In this document: in pieces, positions 1-7,255 of the stretch | Numbering within the stretch: position 1 is the stretch's first letter | Layout of the letters: each line of letters starts with the position of its first letter | Assembly (NCBI GenBank): GCA_903915315.1 | Contig: CAIWSO010000131.1 | Coordinates: forward strand, 1-8,777 | DNA: 8,777 nucleotides | DNA from: an uncultured Spartobacteria bacterium | GTDB taxonomy: Bacteria; Verrucomicrobiota; Verrucomicrobiia; Chthoniobacterales; Terrimicrobiaceae | Reading direction: 5' to 3' | Program-made: the position numbers and the translations under genes | Notes under the pieces: model-generated | What the model was told of the DNA's origin: nothing | Databases searched by the model: none | What the model saw: the letters and a program-made list of their open reading frames with translations, nothing else

Positions 1-628
1 CATCAGGCGGCGATCCCGGTTGAACGCGCGGCGGAAGCATCGTGGCTACACGCGAGTGAAATTCCTCAGGCAATCCAATCCAAATATCCAAACCTAAAGG
101 TTCACCAAAAAACCTCCGCCAGTAGGATCCAAGCGACTCTCCGACTGACAACCGGCGAACGATTTCATCCAAGATAAATCCGAACACCCTCGGCCCATAG
201 GCCGGACCGGCATCGATAGCCCTCAGCGGAACTTGTGCTTCTACCGCCCGAATCACACTTTCGTGATCCAGCAAGGTAGCGGATTTGGAATTCAACGCAC
301 AAAGACCTGCTCGGTGAGAGAGCACATGGGCAAATGTGAGATGATCTTTTCCAGCGTTGGCGAACTCTGGCCACAAATCCCCCACCCTTGCGTCCATATC
401 AATTCCCGCTTTCTCCATGGCATGAAGGACACAGGCGACAGCGAGTCCCTTCGTGGCGGACCAGATCAGCACCAACGTCTCTGGTCCCCATGGAGCATTG
501 CGCGCGGCATCACAAAAGCCACCATGCAATGACTCCACCTCGCCGTTGGCATCGAAAACGCTGACCGAAGCACCGACCTCGCGGCCATTGGCAAAGTTTT
601 TGGCGAAGGCTTCCCGCAGCGCGCTCAA
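1..628 (-). CDS. Serine beta-lactamase/esterase family protein, C-terminus cut by window edge
   Basis: The readable part is 209 codons, with the 3' end missing. Visible features match class C beta-lactamase-like serine hydrolases (COG1680, AmpC/EstB/PBP type). The nucleophile motif is S57-A-T-K60 within WSATKG, followed by a helix and the family's LSHRAGL segment at 103-109. A tyrosine motif begins at Y144 (AYGPRVFG). In related proteins the equivalent tyrosine is usually followed by H or x-N; here it is Y-G-P. The family hydrolyses esters, beta-lactams or D-amino peptides, and the substrate here cannot be told. The only usable start in the open frame is TTG at 628-626, because an in-frame TGA lies 15 codons upstream. 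That TTG overlaps the stop of the TPR gene (TTGA), so translation is probably coupled. No signal peptide is visible from this start, suggesting a cytoplasmic protein. Family is fairly sure, specific function unknown. Confidence 0.85.
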   Translation of the reverse strand, partial: MSALREAFAKNFANGREVGASVSVFDANGEVESLHGGFCDAARNAPWGPETLVLIWSATKGLAVACVLHAMEKAGIDMDARVGDLWPEFANAGKDHLTFAHVLSHRAGLCALNSKSATLLDHESVIRAVEAQVPLRAIDAGPAYGPRVFGFILDEIVRRLSVGESLGSYWRRFFGEPLGLDIWIGLPEEFHSRVATMLPPRVQPGSPPD

Positions 629-1092
629 AACGATTTTTTTATCGGGCCGAGATCCGGATCGAGCTTGGCGATCTCACGGAACTTGTCATCCATCGCGAAG
701 CTGGTTTTCACATAATCGACAGCCGCCTCGAGATCACCGAGAACCGCGCTGTAGCAAGCCAGATTGTAAAAATACGTAGCCTCCTGCTCGAGGCAATTTG
801 GTCCGCTGAGCAGGAGTTTACGAGCCTCGGCAGTATCCCCTTTTTCATGCAGGCAGAACGCCCCATGGATAAATCCAGCTGGAGCCTCGGGATAACTCAC
901 CCGCATCGAACGACAAACATCCAGAGCGGTTTCCCACTCCTGTGTTTTCATCAGTATGAAGAGCCGCATCTGCAAAGCCTCCTCGGATTCCCGCTCCTCA
1001 GTCGGCAGGGAATCCAGCTCAGCTAGTGCCTCGATGGGCATTTCCAGTTCGATGTAACCCTGCGCTGCAAGCAGGGATCTTTCATATGACAT
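625..1092 (-). CDS. Small TPR-repeat protein
   Basis: This 155-residue protein has no signal peptide or membrane segment. It reads as stacked helix-turn-helix repeats of TPR type, at roughly 6-38, 41-72, 73-105 and 106-139. The best repeat is around 108-128 (YNLACYSAVLGDLEAA), with the small and aromatic residues expected of TPRs. The C-terminus (FREIAKLDPDLGPIKKS) has a D-P-D-L ending seen in other small TPR proteins. Such proteins usually hold partner proteins, and no enzymatic motif is present. The ATG at 1092-1090 has no Shine-Dalgarno sequence, but a promoter-like pair sits directly upstream (see 1099-1126). The gene is divergent from argA and overlaps the beta-lactamase-family gene downstream, so the two are probably cotranscribed. 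The partner is unknown. The TPR call is good; a specific role is not supported. Confidence 0.78.
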   Translation of the reverse strand: MSYERSLLAAQGYIELEMPIEALAELDSLPTEERESEEALQMRLFILMKTQEWETALDVCRSMRVSYPEAPAGFIHGAFCLHEKGDTAEARKLLLSGPNCLEQEATYFYNLACYSAVLGDLEAAVDYVKTSFAMDDKFREIAKLDPDLGPIKKSF

Positions 1093-1098
1093 TTACCG

Positions 1099-1126
1099 AA
1101 AATAACGGCGACCGCAGGATTTTCAA
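1099..1126 (-). promoter_or_regulatory. Candidate sigma70-type promoter, possibly giving a leaderless TPR mRNA
   Basis: On the minus strand TTGAAA (1126-1121) and TATTTT (1104-1099) are 16 bases apart. These match the TTGACA and TATAAT consensus at 5 and 4 of 6 positions. The -10 box ends six bases before the ATG at 1092, so transcription would begin at or next to the start codon. That fits the absence of a ribosome binding site. This is inferred from consensus matching only. Confidence 0.4.
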
Positions 1127-1191
1127 CAGTGTTATTTTTTCTGCTGTGTCCGAAGCGCGTCATCTGCTATCAGCAACAAGTCTTTAATAAC

Positions 1192-2475
1192 GTGAACGTC
1201 TCCGATCTCCGCGAAATACTCCAATATGTCCCACTCTTCCGAGAGCGCATCTTCGTGATCGCCGTGGATGGCGAGGTGGCAGGTTCGGAAAATTTCTCCA
1301 ATCTGCTACTCGATATTGCCGTGCTGCGCTCACTCAGCATCAAGGTCGTTCTGGTCCATGGTGCAAGCCACCAGATCATCTCCCATGCGGATGCACGAGG
1401 CATTAAGATCACTAACTCGGACGGCATCGGCGTCACCGACGAACCGACACTCCAAGTCAGTATTGATGCGGCTATTCGGCTCACAAATGAGATCATGGAG
1501 GGCCTGTCCTCGGTTGATCTCCGTGCTGCTTATATCAATGCGCTTATCGCTCATCCTTCCGGCATCCTTGGCGGCATCGACCAGCAATTCACCGGCAAGG
1601 TCGAACGGGTCGATGTGAAGGCCCTCAAGCTCCTCCTTGACGAAGGCATCATCCCCATCGTGCCCCCGCTAGGATTCGATGGAGAAGGACGCACCTACCG
1701 CGTGAACTCCGACAGCATTGCCTTGGAAGTCGCCGTGGAACTCAGTGCTGCAAAAATCCTGTATCTTGCTCCAGGCAGCGCGTTCTCGGAATCCGTTCCT
1801 CTGCCCCGCCAGATCTCGATTGCAGAAACCGAGGACCTTATTAAAAAGCGGAAAGCCGATTTCTCACCCAACCTCATTTCCAAGTTGGAGAATGGAGCCA
1901 AGGCTTGCCGGCAGGGCGTCGCCCGCACCCACATCCTTGATGGCGGTATGAACGAGGCCCTCTTAAGCGAAGTCTTCAGCCACGAAGGCATCGGCACGAT
2001 GGTTTACTCCAACGAGTATCAGCAAATCCGGCGGATTTTTAAAAAGGACGTGCGCGCCGTCATCTCGCTCATCCGCCAGTCGGTCAAGAACGAGGAACTC
2101 GTTCGTCGCTCGCGCACCGAGATCCTTGAAAATTTGAACGACTATTGGCTACTCGAGATCGATCGCTCTCCCGTGGCCTGCGTGGCTTTGCACATGTATC
2201 CCGAGCAAGCGGCAGCCGAACTTGCCTGCCTCCATGTCAGGAAGTCCCATGAAAACCAAGGCTACGGACGCAAACTCATGGCCTTTGTGGAAAACATGGC
2301 TCGTGAAAAGGGCGTAAAAAATCTCTTCGCCCTCTCCACGCAAGCCTACAGCTATCTCCAGCAAAAAGGCGGGTATTCGGCAGCGGATCCCTCGCTTTTG
2401 CCGACCACTCGGCGTATTCGCTATGAGTCCAGCGGTCGCAACTCGGTCGTTCTTATCAAGGCTCTCCGTTCCTGA
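1192..2475 (+). CDS. argA: Amino-acid N-acetyltransferase (N-acetylglutamate synthase)
   Basis: ArgA makes N-acetylglutamate from glutamate and acetyl-CoA, the first step of arginine biosynthesis, in the cytoplasm. The 427 residues carry both classical domains. The N-terminal amino-acid-kinase-like domain (about 8-275) includes VVLVHGAS near 53-60 and the AKACRQGVARTHIL segment near 236-249. The C-terminal GNAT domain (about 278-427) has the acetyl-CoA loop N-Q-G-Y-G at 355-359. The order and many segments parallel E. coli ArgA (443 residues), for example QQIRR, LVRRSR and the LLP near the end. In ArgA the kinase domain is mainly regulatory and usually mediates arginine inhibition. I chose the GTG at 1192 because the protein then begins MNVSDLREILQYV. 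A GTG at 1129 would add 21 residues unlike the family. Neither start has a strong ribosome binding site, though AGGA lies nine bases before 1129. The stop overlaps the next gene's ATG. Confidence 0.9.
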   Translation: MNVSDLREILQYVPLFRERIFVIAVDGEVAGSENFSNLLLDIAVLRSLSIKVVLVHGASHQIISHADARGIKITNSDGIGVTDEPTLQVSIDAAIRLTNEIMEGLSSVDLRAAYINALIAHPSGILGGIDQQFTGKVERVDVKALKLLLDEGIIPIVPPLGFDGEGRTYRVNSDSIALEVAVELSAAKILYLAPGSAFSESVPLPRQISIAETEDLIKKRKADFSPNLISKLENGAKACRQGVARTHILDGGMNEALLSEVFSHEGIGTMVYSNEYQQIRRIFKKDVRAVISLIRQSVKNEELVRRSRTEILENLNDYWLLEIDRSPVACVALHMYPEQAAAELACLHVRKSHENQGYGRKLMAFVENMAREKGVKNLFALSTQAYSYLQQKGGYSAADPSLLPTTRRIRYESSGRNSVVLIKALRS

Positions 2476-4112
2476 TGAGCCAGGCAGCACTCTTCATTGA
2501 TGGTTTTGTTATCTTAGTCTACTTTGTCGCCATCGTCGGCATTGGGCTCTATGCGGGTCGCGGCAATGCCACGCTGCAGGAATTTGCCTTGGGTGGACAC
2601 AAAATCCCTTGGTGGGCCGTATTGGCTTCCATCATCGCTGCGGAGACCAGCGCGGCGACATTTCTGGGAACTCCCGCAGAAGGTTACAAGACTCTTGGCT
2701 TCGCCTATGCCCAACTGGCTATCGGCACGATTCTAGCCCGAGTGATCATCGCTTATCTCTTCATCGCGCCCTACTTTCACTTCAAGGTTCAGAGCATCTA
2801 CGAATATCTGACCGTGCGTTTCGGATCTCGCACAAAAAACATGGCAAGCGGGATATTTCTCCTTGGTCGTGTGCTGGGGATCGGCGTTCGGCTTTACCTC
2901 GGCGGAGTCATTCTGGTTGTCATCTGGCGCTATCTTTTTCCTGAAGCACAAATCACGATCTGGACATATTTTTGGGGCATCGTTTTTGTCACTGTCGTCA
3001 CCACGCTTTACACCGCTGTGGGTGGCATCAAAGCGGTTGTTTGGACCGACCTCATTCAAGCCTGTCTCATGTGCGGCGCAGTTATTTTTGCGATATTCGC
3101 CATCCTTCGAGGCATCCCTGGTGGGCTTACCAAAGTCGATTCCATGCTCAACGGAAATACCGTGGCGATGTTCCAAACGGGTTGGGATGCCACGCGACCC
3201 TTTGGTGATGCGATCCGCGCGATGCTGGAAAATCCCTACACCATTCTTGCCGCCATTCTAGGTTCAACATTCCTGACTATGGCTACGCATGGCACGGATC
3301 AGGACATGGTCCAACGCATGCTCACAGCTGAAAACATTTCGAAAAGCCGCTTCAGTCTCATCGTAAGCGGATTTGCCGACATCCCGATCGTCCTTGCCTT
3401 CCTTTCCGTCGGCATCCTTCTCTGGGTTCACTACCAGATTAATCCAGATCCCTCGTTGCCCACAGCCCACAATGAGATCTTTGCGCACTACATCGTGCAC
3501 GAAATGCCCGTCGGGATCCGCGGGCTCATTATTGCTGGAGTATTCGCCACCATGATGGGGTCGACCTCAGCCGCCTTGAATGCCCTGGCCACATCGTTCA
3601 TCCGAGACTTTTACCAACCCTACATCAACAAGACATCGACTGACACCCAGTCTGTTCGGGCCGCTCGCATTGCGACTGCCGTATTTGGTGGACTGATGAT
3701 TGTTGTAGCGACGGCTTCCGCCTATGCCGTGCTTTCCACAAATATCACCATCATCCCCCTCGCTCTCGGTGTCCTTGGTTACGGATACGGGTCGATTCTC
3801 GGTGTCTTCCTGCTTGGGGTGCTCACAAAGTCGCGTGGAAATGATTTATTCAACGTCTTTGCGATGTTGGCTGGCGTGGGTGCCGTCCTCATCCTAGGAA
3901 AAGTGAAGATTCCCGCGATCAGTTTTGCCGCCCTGCTCCACTTTCAACTTCAACCCGCAGATTGGAACTTCGGGCTCATCATGCCAGATTGGTGGCCAGC
4001 TATTTCATGGCCGTACTTTGTTTTCATAGGTTGCGGGACAACGTTCCTGCTGGGGGTTCTTTTTTCTACCAAGCACCCGACAGAACCCGAATTAACCGCT
4101 GTCAAATCCTAG
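2475..4112 (+). CDS. Sodium:solute symporter (SSS family), substrate unknown
   Basis: This 545-residue integral inner-membrane protein has about 13 hydrophobic segments, roughly at 8-26, 46-65, 78-100, 125-153, 163-183, 190-211, 256-272, 295-318, 348-375, 398-420, 424-450, 460-476 and 512-530. It belongs to the SSS/SLC5 family, which drives solute uptake with sodium. Family landmarks are ASIIAAETSAATFLG near 51-65, the YTAVGGIKAVVWTDLIQ signature at 179-195, GTDQDMVQRML at 273-283, and the segment GSTSAALNALATSFIRDFY at 362-380. In the last, S363/T364 fall where SSS proteins place sodium-site hydroxyl residues (inferred by motif position). Members carry sugars, amino acids, monocarboxylates or sialic acid, and sequence alone does not choose among them. 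The ATG at 2475 shares its A with the argA TGA, so translation is probably coupled. Length is normal and no defect is visible. Confidence 0.93.
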   Translation: MSQAALFIDGFVILVYFVAIVGIGLYAGRGNATLQEFALGGHKIPWWAVLASIIAAETSAATFLGTPAEGYKTLGFAYAQLAIGTILARVIIAYLFIAPYFHFKVQSIYEYLTVRFGSRTKNMASGIFLLGRVLGIGVRLYLGGVILVVIWRYLFPEAQITIWTYFWGIVFVTVVTTLYTAVGGIKAVVWTDLIQACLMCGAVIFAIFAILRGIPGGLTKVDSMLNGNTVAMFQTGWDATRPFGDAIRAMLENPYTILAAILGSTFLTMATHGTDQDMVQRMLTAENISKSRFSLIVSGFADIPIVLAFLSVGILLWVHYQINPDPSLPTAHNEIFAHYIVHEMPVGIRGLIIAGVFATMMGSTSAALNALATSFIRDFYQPYINKTSTDTQSVRAARIATAVFGGLMIVVATASAYAVLSTNITIIPLALGVLGYGYGSILGVFLLGVLTKSRGNDLFNVFAMLAGVGAVLILGKVKIPAISFAALLHFQLQPADWNFGLIMPDWWPAISWPYFVFIGCGTTFLLGVLFSTKHPTEPELTAVKS

Positions 4113-4239
4113 GAAATATTCGGTGTGGACCAAAGGATCCTCCCGTCATGTTGTGGGGACTGATCTGAGGCTGGAAATGGCTTTTTTTCCTCTCGCCATC
4201 CCATGCACAACGTGCGAATAAATCCCATTCCTATTTCAA
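4113..4239. other. Intergenic spacer before the PPIase operon
   Basis: These 127 bases separate the argA-symporter pair from the next gene set, and the promoter of the downstream operon is expected here. I find no convincing -35/-10 pair. A run of seven T lies at 4182-4188 but has no stable stem before it. A small perfect hairpin, GCAC-AAC-GTGC, occurs near 4205-4215. There is no Shine-Dalgarno sequence before the ATG at 4240. Confidence 0.5.
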
Positions 4240-5424
4240 ATGATACGTTCCAAACTTACCATCGTTCCACTCGTTGCAGCGTCAGCCATGGCCCTTGCCT
4301 CGTGCAAACCCCCAACTCCGACCGCGCCCGCTCCTGCTGAAGCAGCTGCGCCAACGGAAGCCGCTGCGCCAGCAGCTCAACCTGAAGTCAAGCAAGTCAC
4401 TAGCGCTCCCGCTGAAGTGAAGGCCCCAACCGATGCTTCCGCTACCCCAGCTGTGGCGACGCCTCCCGCTGCTGATGCAACGCCTGCTGACGCCGCTGAA
4501 AAGCCAGCCGCAGACTCCAAACCCATCGTTCTTCCCGAAGTCGTTGCTACGGTGAATGGCCAAAATATCACCAGCCAACAACTCGAAGAGATCTTCAAAG
4601 CAGCTGTTGAAGGGTCCGGATCGAAAGCAGCCGATTTAACCAACGAGCAAAAACTTGGTGCCTACAACCAACTCCTCCAAGAGTTGATCATGGATAAACT
4701 CGTCGCTGGAGCAGCTGCGGGTGAAAAAGTGACCGATGCGGACGTCGATGCCGAGATTGCCAAAATCAAAAAACAATTTCCGGATGAAAAAATCTTTGAA
4801 GAACAACTCAAACAGGCCGGGCAGACACCCGAGAAGCTCAAGGAAAACCTTCGCACCATGCTTCAACAACAACTTTGGATGAAATCGCAGGTCAAGACCT
4901 CTGATGTCACCGAAGCCCAAGCCCAAACCTTCTACGACTCGAATAAAAAAGAATTCGAGCAACCCGAGACCGTGAAGGCGAGCCACATTCTTTTCATGTT
5001 GAAACCCGACGCCACCGAGGCCGACGTGACCAAGCAAAAAGACGCTGCCACCAAGGCTGCTGAGCGAGCCTCAAAGGGCGAGGATTTCGCAGGCCTTGCC
5101 AAGGAACTCTCCGAAGAGCCCGGCGCGAAAGAGTCCGCTGGTGATCTCGGATTTTTCACAAAAGACCGCATGGTTCCTGAATTCGCCAACGCCGCCTTCT
5201 CTCAAAAAATCGGTGACATCAGCCAACCCGTCCGCACCCAATTCGGATGGCACGTGATCAAAGTCACCGAAACCAAGCCCGCCGGCACGGTTCCCTTCCC
5301 CGAGGTAAAAGACCAAATTACTGGTTATCTCAAGAGCACCAGTCAGCGGGAGGCCGTTCAAGAGGTCCTCAAAAAGCTGAAAGAATCAGCCAAGATCGAG
5401 ACCTTCCTGCCAACAGCGGGTTGA
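4240..5424 (+). CDS. Parvulin-type (PpiC/SurA/PrsA-like) peptidyl-prolyl isomerase lipoprotein
   Basis: The 394-residue protein starts with a lipoprotein signal: basic N-terminus, hydrophobic core, then lipobox L19-A20-S21-C22. It should be lipid-anchored at the envelope after cleavage before C22. Residues 24-97 are an Ala/Pro/Glu-rich, low-complexity linker. Residues about 100-235 form a SurA-N/trigger-like helical chaperone domain (VVATVNGQNITSQQLEEIF). Residues about 240-345 form the parvulin rotamase domain, with ASHILF at 247-252, SAGDLGFF at 299-306 and FGWHVIKV at 335-342. The family isomerises Xaa-Pro bonds and helps exported proteins fold. SurA handles outer-membrane proteins and PrsA is the lipid-anchored Gram-positive relative; which role applies here is open. 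It is the first gene of a probable operon, and the next start lies 11 bases after its stop. The ATG lacks a Shine-Dalgarno sequence and is preceded by TTCCTATTT. Confidence 0.93.
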   Translation: MIRSKLTIVPLVAASAMALASCKPPTPTAPAPAEAAAPTEAAAPAAQPEVKQVTSAPAEVKAPTDASATPAVATPPAADATPADAAEKPAADSKPIVLPEVVATVNGQNITSQQLEEIFKAAVEGSGSKAADLTNEQKLGAYNQLLQELIMDKLVAGAAAGEKVTDADVDAEIAKIKKQFPDEKIFEEQLKQAGQTPEKLKENLRTMLQQQLWMKSQVKTSDVTEAQAQTFYDSNKKEFEQPETVKASHILFMLKPDATEADVTKQKDAATKAAERASKGEDFAGLAKELSEEPGAKESAGDLGFFTKDRMVPEFANAAFSQKIGDISQPVRTQFGWHVIKVTETKPAGTVPFPEVKDQITGYLKSTSQREAVQEVLKKLKESAKIETFLPTAG

Positions 5425-5435
5425 TCGGACCCCGG

Positions 5436-6401
5436 ATGGAGCAGTCAAGTAAAGCCGTTGCCGGAGTCATAGGCCTAGGCATCATCGGAAGCCGAGTTAC
5501 CGCATGCCTCCGGAAATCGGGCTATCAAGTCTGGCTCTGGAATCGGTCACTCCGTCCCGAGCCGAACTTTCTCAGCTCCCCCGCGGAAGTCGCGGAATCT
5601 GCCAAGCACATCCAAATCTTCGTAGCCAACGGCGAGGCCCTCCTCGCCGTTCTACGCTCCATGGCCCCCGTGCTCACGCCCGAGCACATTATCATCAACC
5701 ACGCCACCGTATCGCCCAGCGAAACGCGTGAGGCCGCAGCGCTCGTGGCAGACCGCCACGCCGCTTATCTTGATGCCCCGTTTACGGGAAGTCGGGATGC
5801 AGCCCAGGCCGGAGAACTCATCTATTATATCGGAGGCGATACCGCCGTTCTCGAGCGTGTGCGCACCCTGCTCCAAGTCTCATCGAAGACCATCCTTGCT
5901 GTCGGCGAGATCGGACATGCCTCAGTGGTGAAGATCGCCACCAACGTGATCTCCGCAACTGCCGTCGGTGCCCTTACTGAAGCCTTGGCTCTCCTCGATT
6001 CCCACGGCGTTCCCTTACAGCACCTCTCTCGCGCCCTCGAATACAATGCCGCACGCTCACCCGTGATTGACATGAAGCTTCCCAGCATGGTGAGTGGCGA
6101 TTTCGATACTCGTTTCTCGCTCAAAAATATGTTCAAGGACGTCCAACTCGCGATTGCCGCAGCGGATGAAAAAAATCTGGAACTTCCAACTGCCGCCGCC
6201 TTCGCCGGCATCGCCATGGCGGGTATCGAGCGGGGCTGGGGTGATGCCGACTTCTCGGTCATTTCCCGCTTTTACGGATACCCTGGCCGCGAGACATCCC
6301 CGCCTCCCCTACCCGATCCAAACTCGCCCACCACGAATTCCACGCAAGCGCCAGCCCCCCGCCTCCGAAATCTTTGGAACTTATTCCAACGAAATAAATG
6401 A
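5436..6401 (+). CDS. NAD(P)-dependent oxidoreductase, 3-hydroxyisobutyrate dehydrogenase/GLYR family
   Basis: The 321-residue protein follows the beta-hydroxyacid dehydrogenase plan. A Rossmann domain carries G13-L-G-I-I-G18 and ends its second strand in W-N-R (35-37). The substrate segment is Y-L-D-A-P-F-T-G-S (111-119), followed by a GELIYYIGGD strand. The catalytic block is G157-E-I-G160 with K166 and N170. The C-terminal helical domain includes RFSLKNMFKDVQLAIAAA. Relatives reduce or oxidise small beta-hydroxyacids or semialdehydes (3-hydroxyisobutyrate, tartronate semialdehyde, glyoxylate). F-T-G-S in place of the commoner V-S-G-G leaves the substrate open. The tail after about residue 285 is Pro-rich and probably unstructured. 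The ATG at 5436 is chosen because the Rossmann strand follows within eight residues and the frame upstream lies inside the PPIase gene. GGA at 5427-5429 is a weak ribosome site. The stop overlaps the next start as ATGA. Confidence 0.88.
   Translation: MEQSSKAVAGVIGLGIIGSRVTACLRKSGYQVWLWNRSLRPEPNFLSSPAEVAESAKHIQIFVANGEALLAVLRSMAPVLTPEHIIINHATVSPSETREAAALVADRHAAYLDAPFTGSRDAAQAGELIYYIGGDTAVLERVRTLLQVSSKTILAVGEIGHASVVKIATNVISATAVGALTEALALLDSHGVPLQHLSRALEYNAARSPVIDMKLPSMVSGDFDTRFSLKNMFKDVQLAIAAADEKNLELPTAAAFAGIAMAGIERGWGDADFSVISRFYGYPGRETSPPPLPDPNSPTTNSTQAPAPRLRNLWNLFQRNK
6374..6389 (+). promoter_or_regulatory. Perfect hairpin just upstream of the ygfZ start
   Basis: TTGGAA (6374-6379) and TTCCAA (6384-6389) form a perfect six-base stem with loop CTTA. 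The hairpin ends eight bases before the ygfZ ATG, where a ribosome binding site would normally lie, and is inside the last codons of the upstream gene. It could affect coupled translation, but a chance palindrome cannot be excluded. Confidence 0.35.
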
Positions 6402-7255
6402 CCCCCCAGGATCCTGCCATAAAAGGATTTTACGAACTTCCACCCCGTTCACTCCTTCTAGTGACGGGCGCTGACCACATCCGCTATCTCAACGGCCAAC
6501 TGAGCATAGACGTTCGCCGCTTAGCCCGTGAAACTTCACGTACCGCGTGCCTGCTGACTGCCAAGGGTAAACTCTGCGCCCATGTTCGAATTTGGGCCTT
6601 CAACGACGGGCACATCATCGAGACCCTTCCCAATTTGGCAGAATCCGTTCATGCCCGTCTGGAGCGCTACATCATTGCTGATGACGTCACGATTTCTCCC
6701 CATCCCGAACCCCGCGCTCTCTACCACGTTGTAGGTTTCAGCCCGAGCGATAGCTCCATTACCAGCAACCGACTCGGAAGCGAAGGGTATGACACTTTTG
6801 AAAAGCCCACCAACATTCCGGCACTCACTCCCGACTCTGTTGAGCGCTTACGAATCCTACACGGGATTCCTGCTTGGAACTCCGAGATAAACCAAGACAC
6901 GCTTCCACAAGAAGCCCGACTGGAAACAACCTCCGTTGATTTCGACAAAGGTTGCTACGTTGGACAGGAAGTCGTCTCGCGACTCAAGAGCGTAGGCCGC
7001 GTTAACAAACGCCTACACGGCTTCATCGGTAATTTTAAAACTGCCGCGCAAATCCGCCTCCAGCTTACCCCCGAGGGACGTCCCGAAACTAGCGCGGGGC
7101 ACATCACAAGCACCATCCCCCATTTTGACATGGCGCAAACGCTCGCACTAGGCTATCTCAACCGCCAATCCGAAGAACTCACACGATTCGACGTGAGGGA
7201 CGAAAACGGATGCCTCCTCGGCGAGGTCGATCGCCGTGAATTTCCTATTTTATGA
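6398..7255 (+). CDS. ygfZ: YgfZ/GcvT-domain folate-binding protein
   Basis: The 285-residue protein has the YgfZ hallmark K184-G-C-Y-V-G-Q-E191, followed by RLKSVGRVNKRLHGF. The N-terminal GcvT-like part includes G24-A-D-H-I-R-Y-L-N-G-Q-L-S-I-D38 and an A-C-L-L-T-A-K-G-K block at 50-58. The C-terminus carries the small barrel with ALGYLNRQ. YgfZ proteins bind tetrahydrofolate and support assembly or repair of certain iron-sulfur proteins, such as the tRNA methylthiotransferase MiaB in E. coli. The cysteine of the motif (C186 here) is important in that family. The protein is cytoplasmic, with no signal peptide, and somewhat shorter than E. coli YgfZ (326 residues). The gene sits between the oxidoreductase and the cyclophilin with ATGA overlaps at both ends, so translation is probably coupled throughout. 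The family call is firm; the client proteins here are unknown. Confidence 0.9.
   Translation: MTPQDPAIKGFYELPPRSLLLVTGADHIRYLNGQLSIDVRRLARETSRTACLLTAKGKLCAHVRIWAFNDGHIIETLPNLAESVHARLERYIIADDVTISPHPEPRALYHVVGFSPSDSSITSNRLGSEGYDTFEKPTNIPALTPDSVERLRILHGIPAWNSEINQDTLPQEARLETTSVDFDKGCYVGQEVVSRLKSVGRVNKRLHGFIGNFKTAAQIRLQLTPEGRPETSAGHITSTIPHFDMAQTLALGYLNRQSEELTRFDVRDENGCLLGEVDRREFPIL

Noticed and set aside
1129..1191. ArgA start at GTG 1129
   Set aside because: The added residues do not resemble any ArgA N-terminus; kept only as an alternative.
4165..4190. Seven-T run as a terminator after the symporter gene
   Set aside because: No stable GC-rich stem precedes the T-run on the plus strand.
5247..5435. 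63-codon N-terminal extension of the dehydrogenase gene
   Set aside because: It overlaps the end of the isomerase gene in another frame, and the Rossmann strand starts properly from the ATG at 5436.
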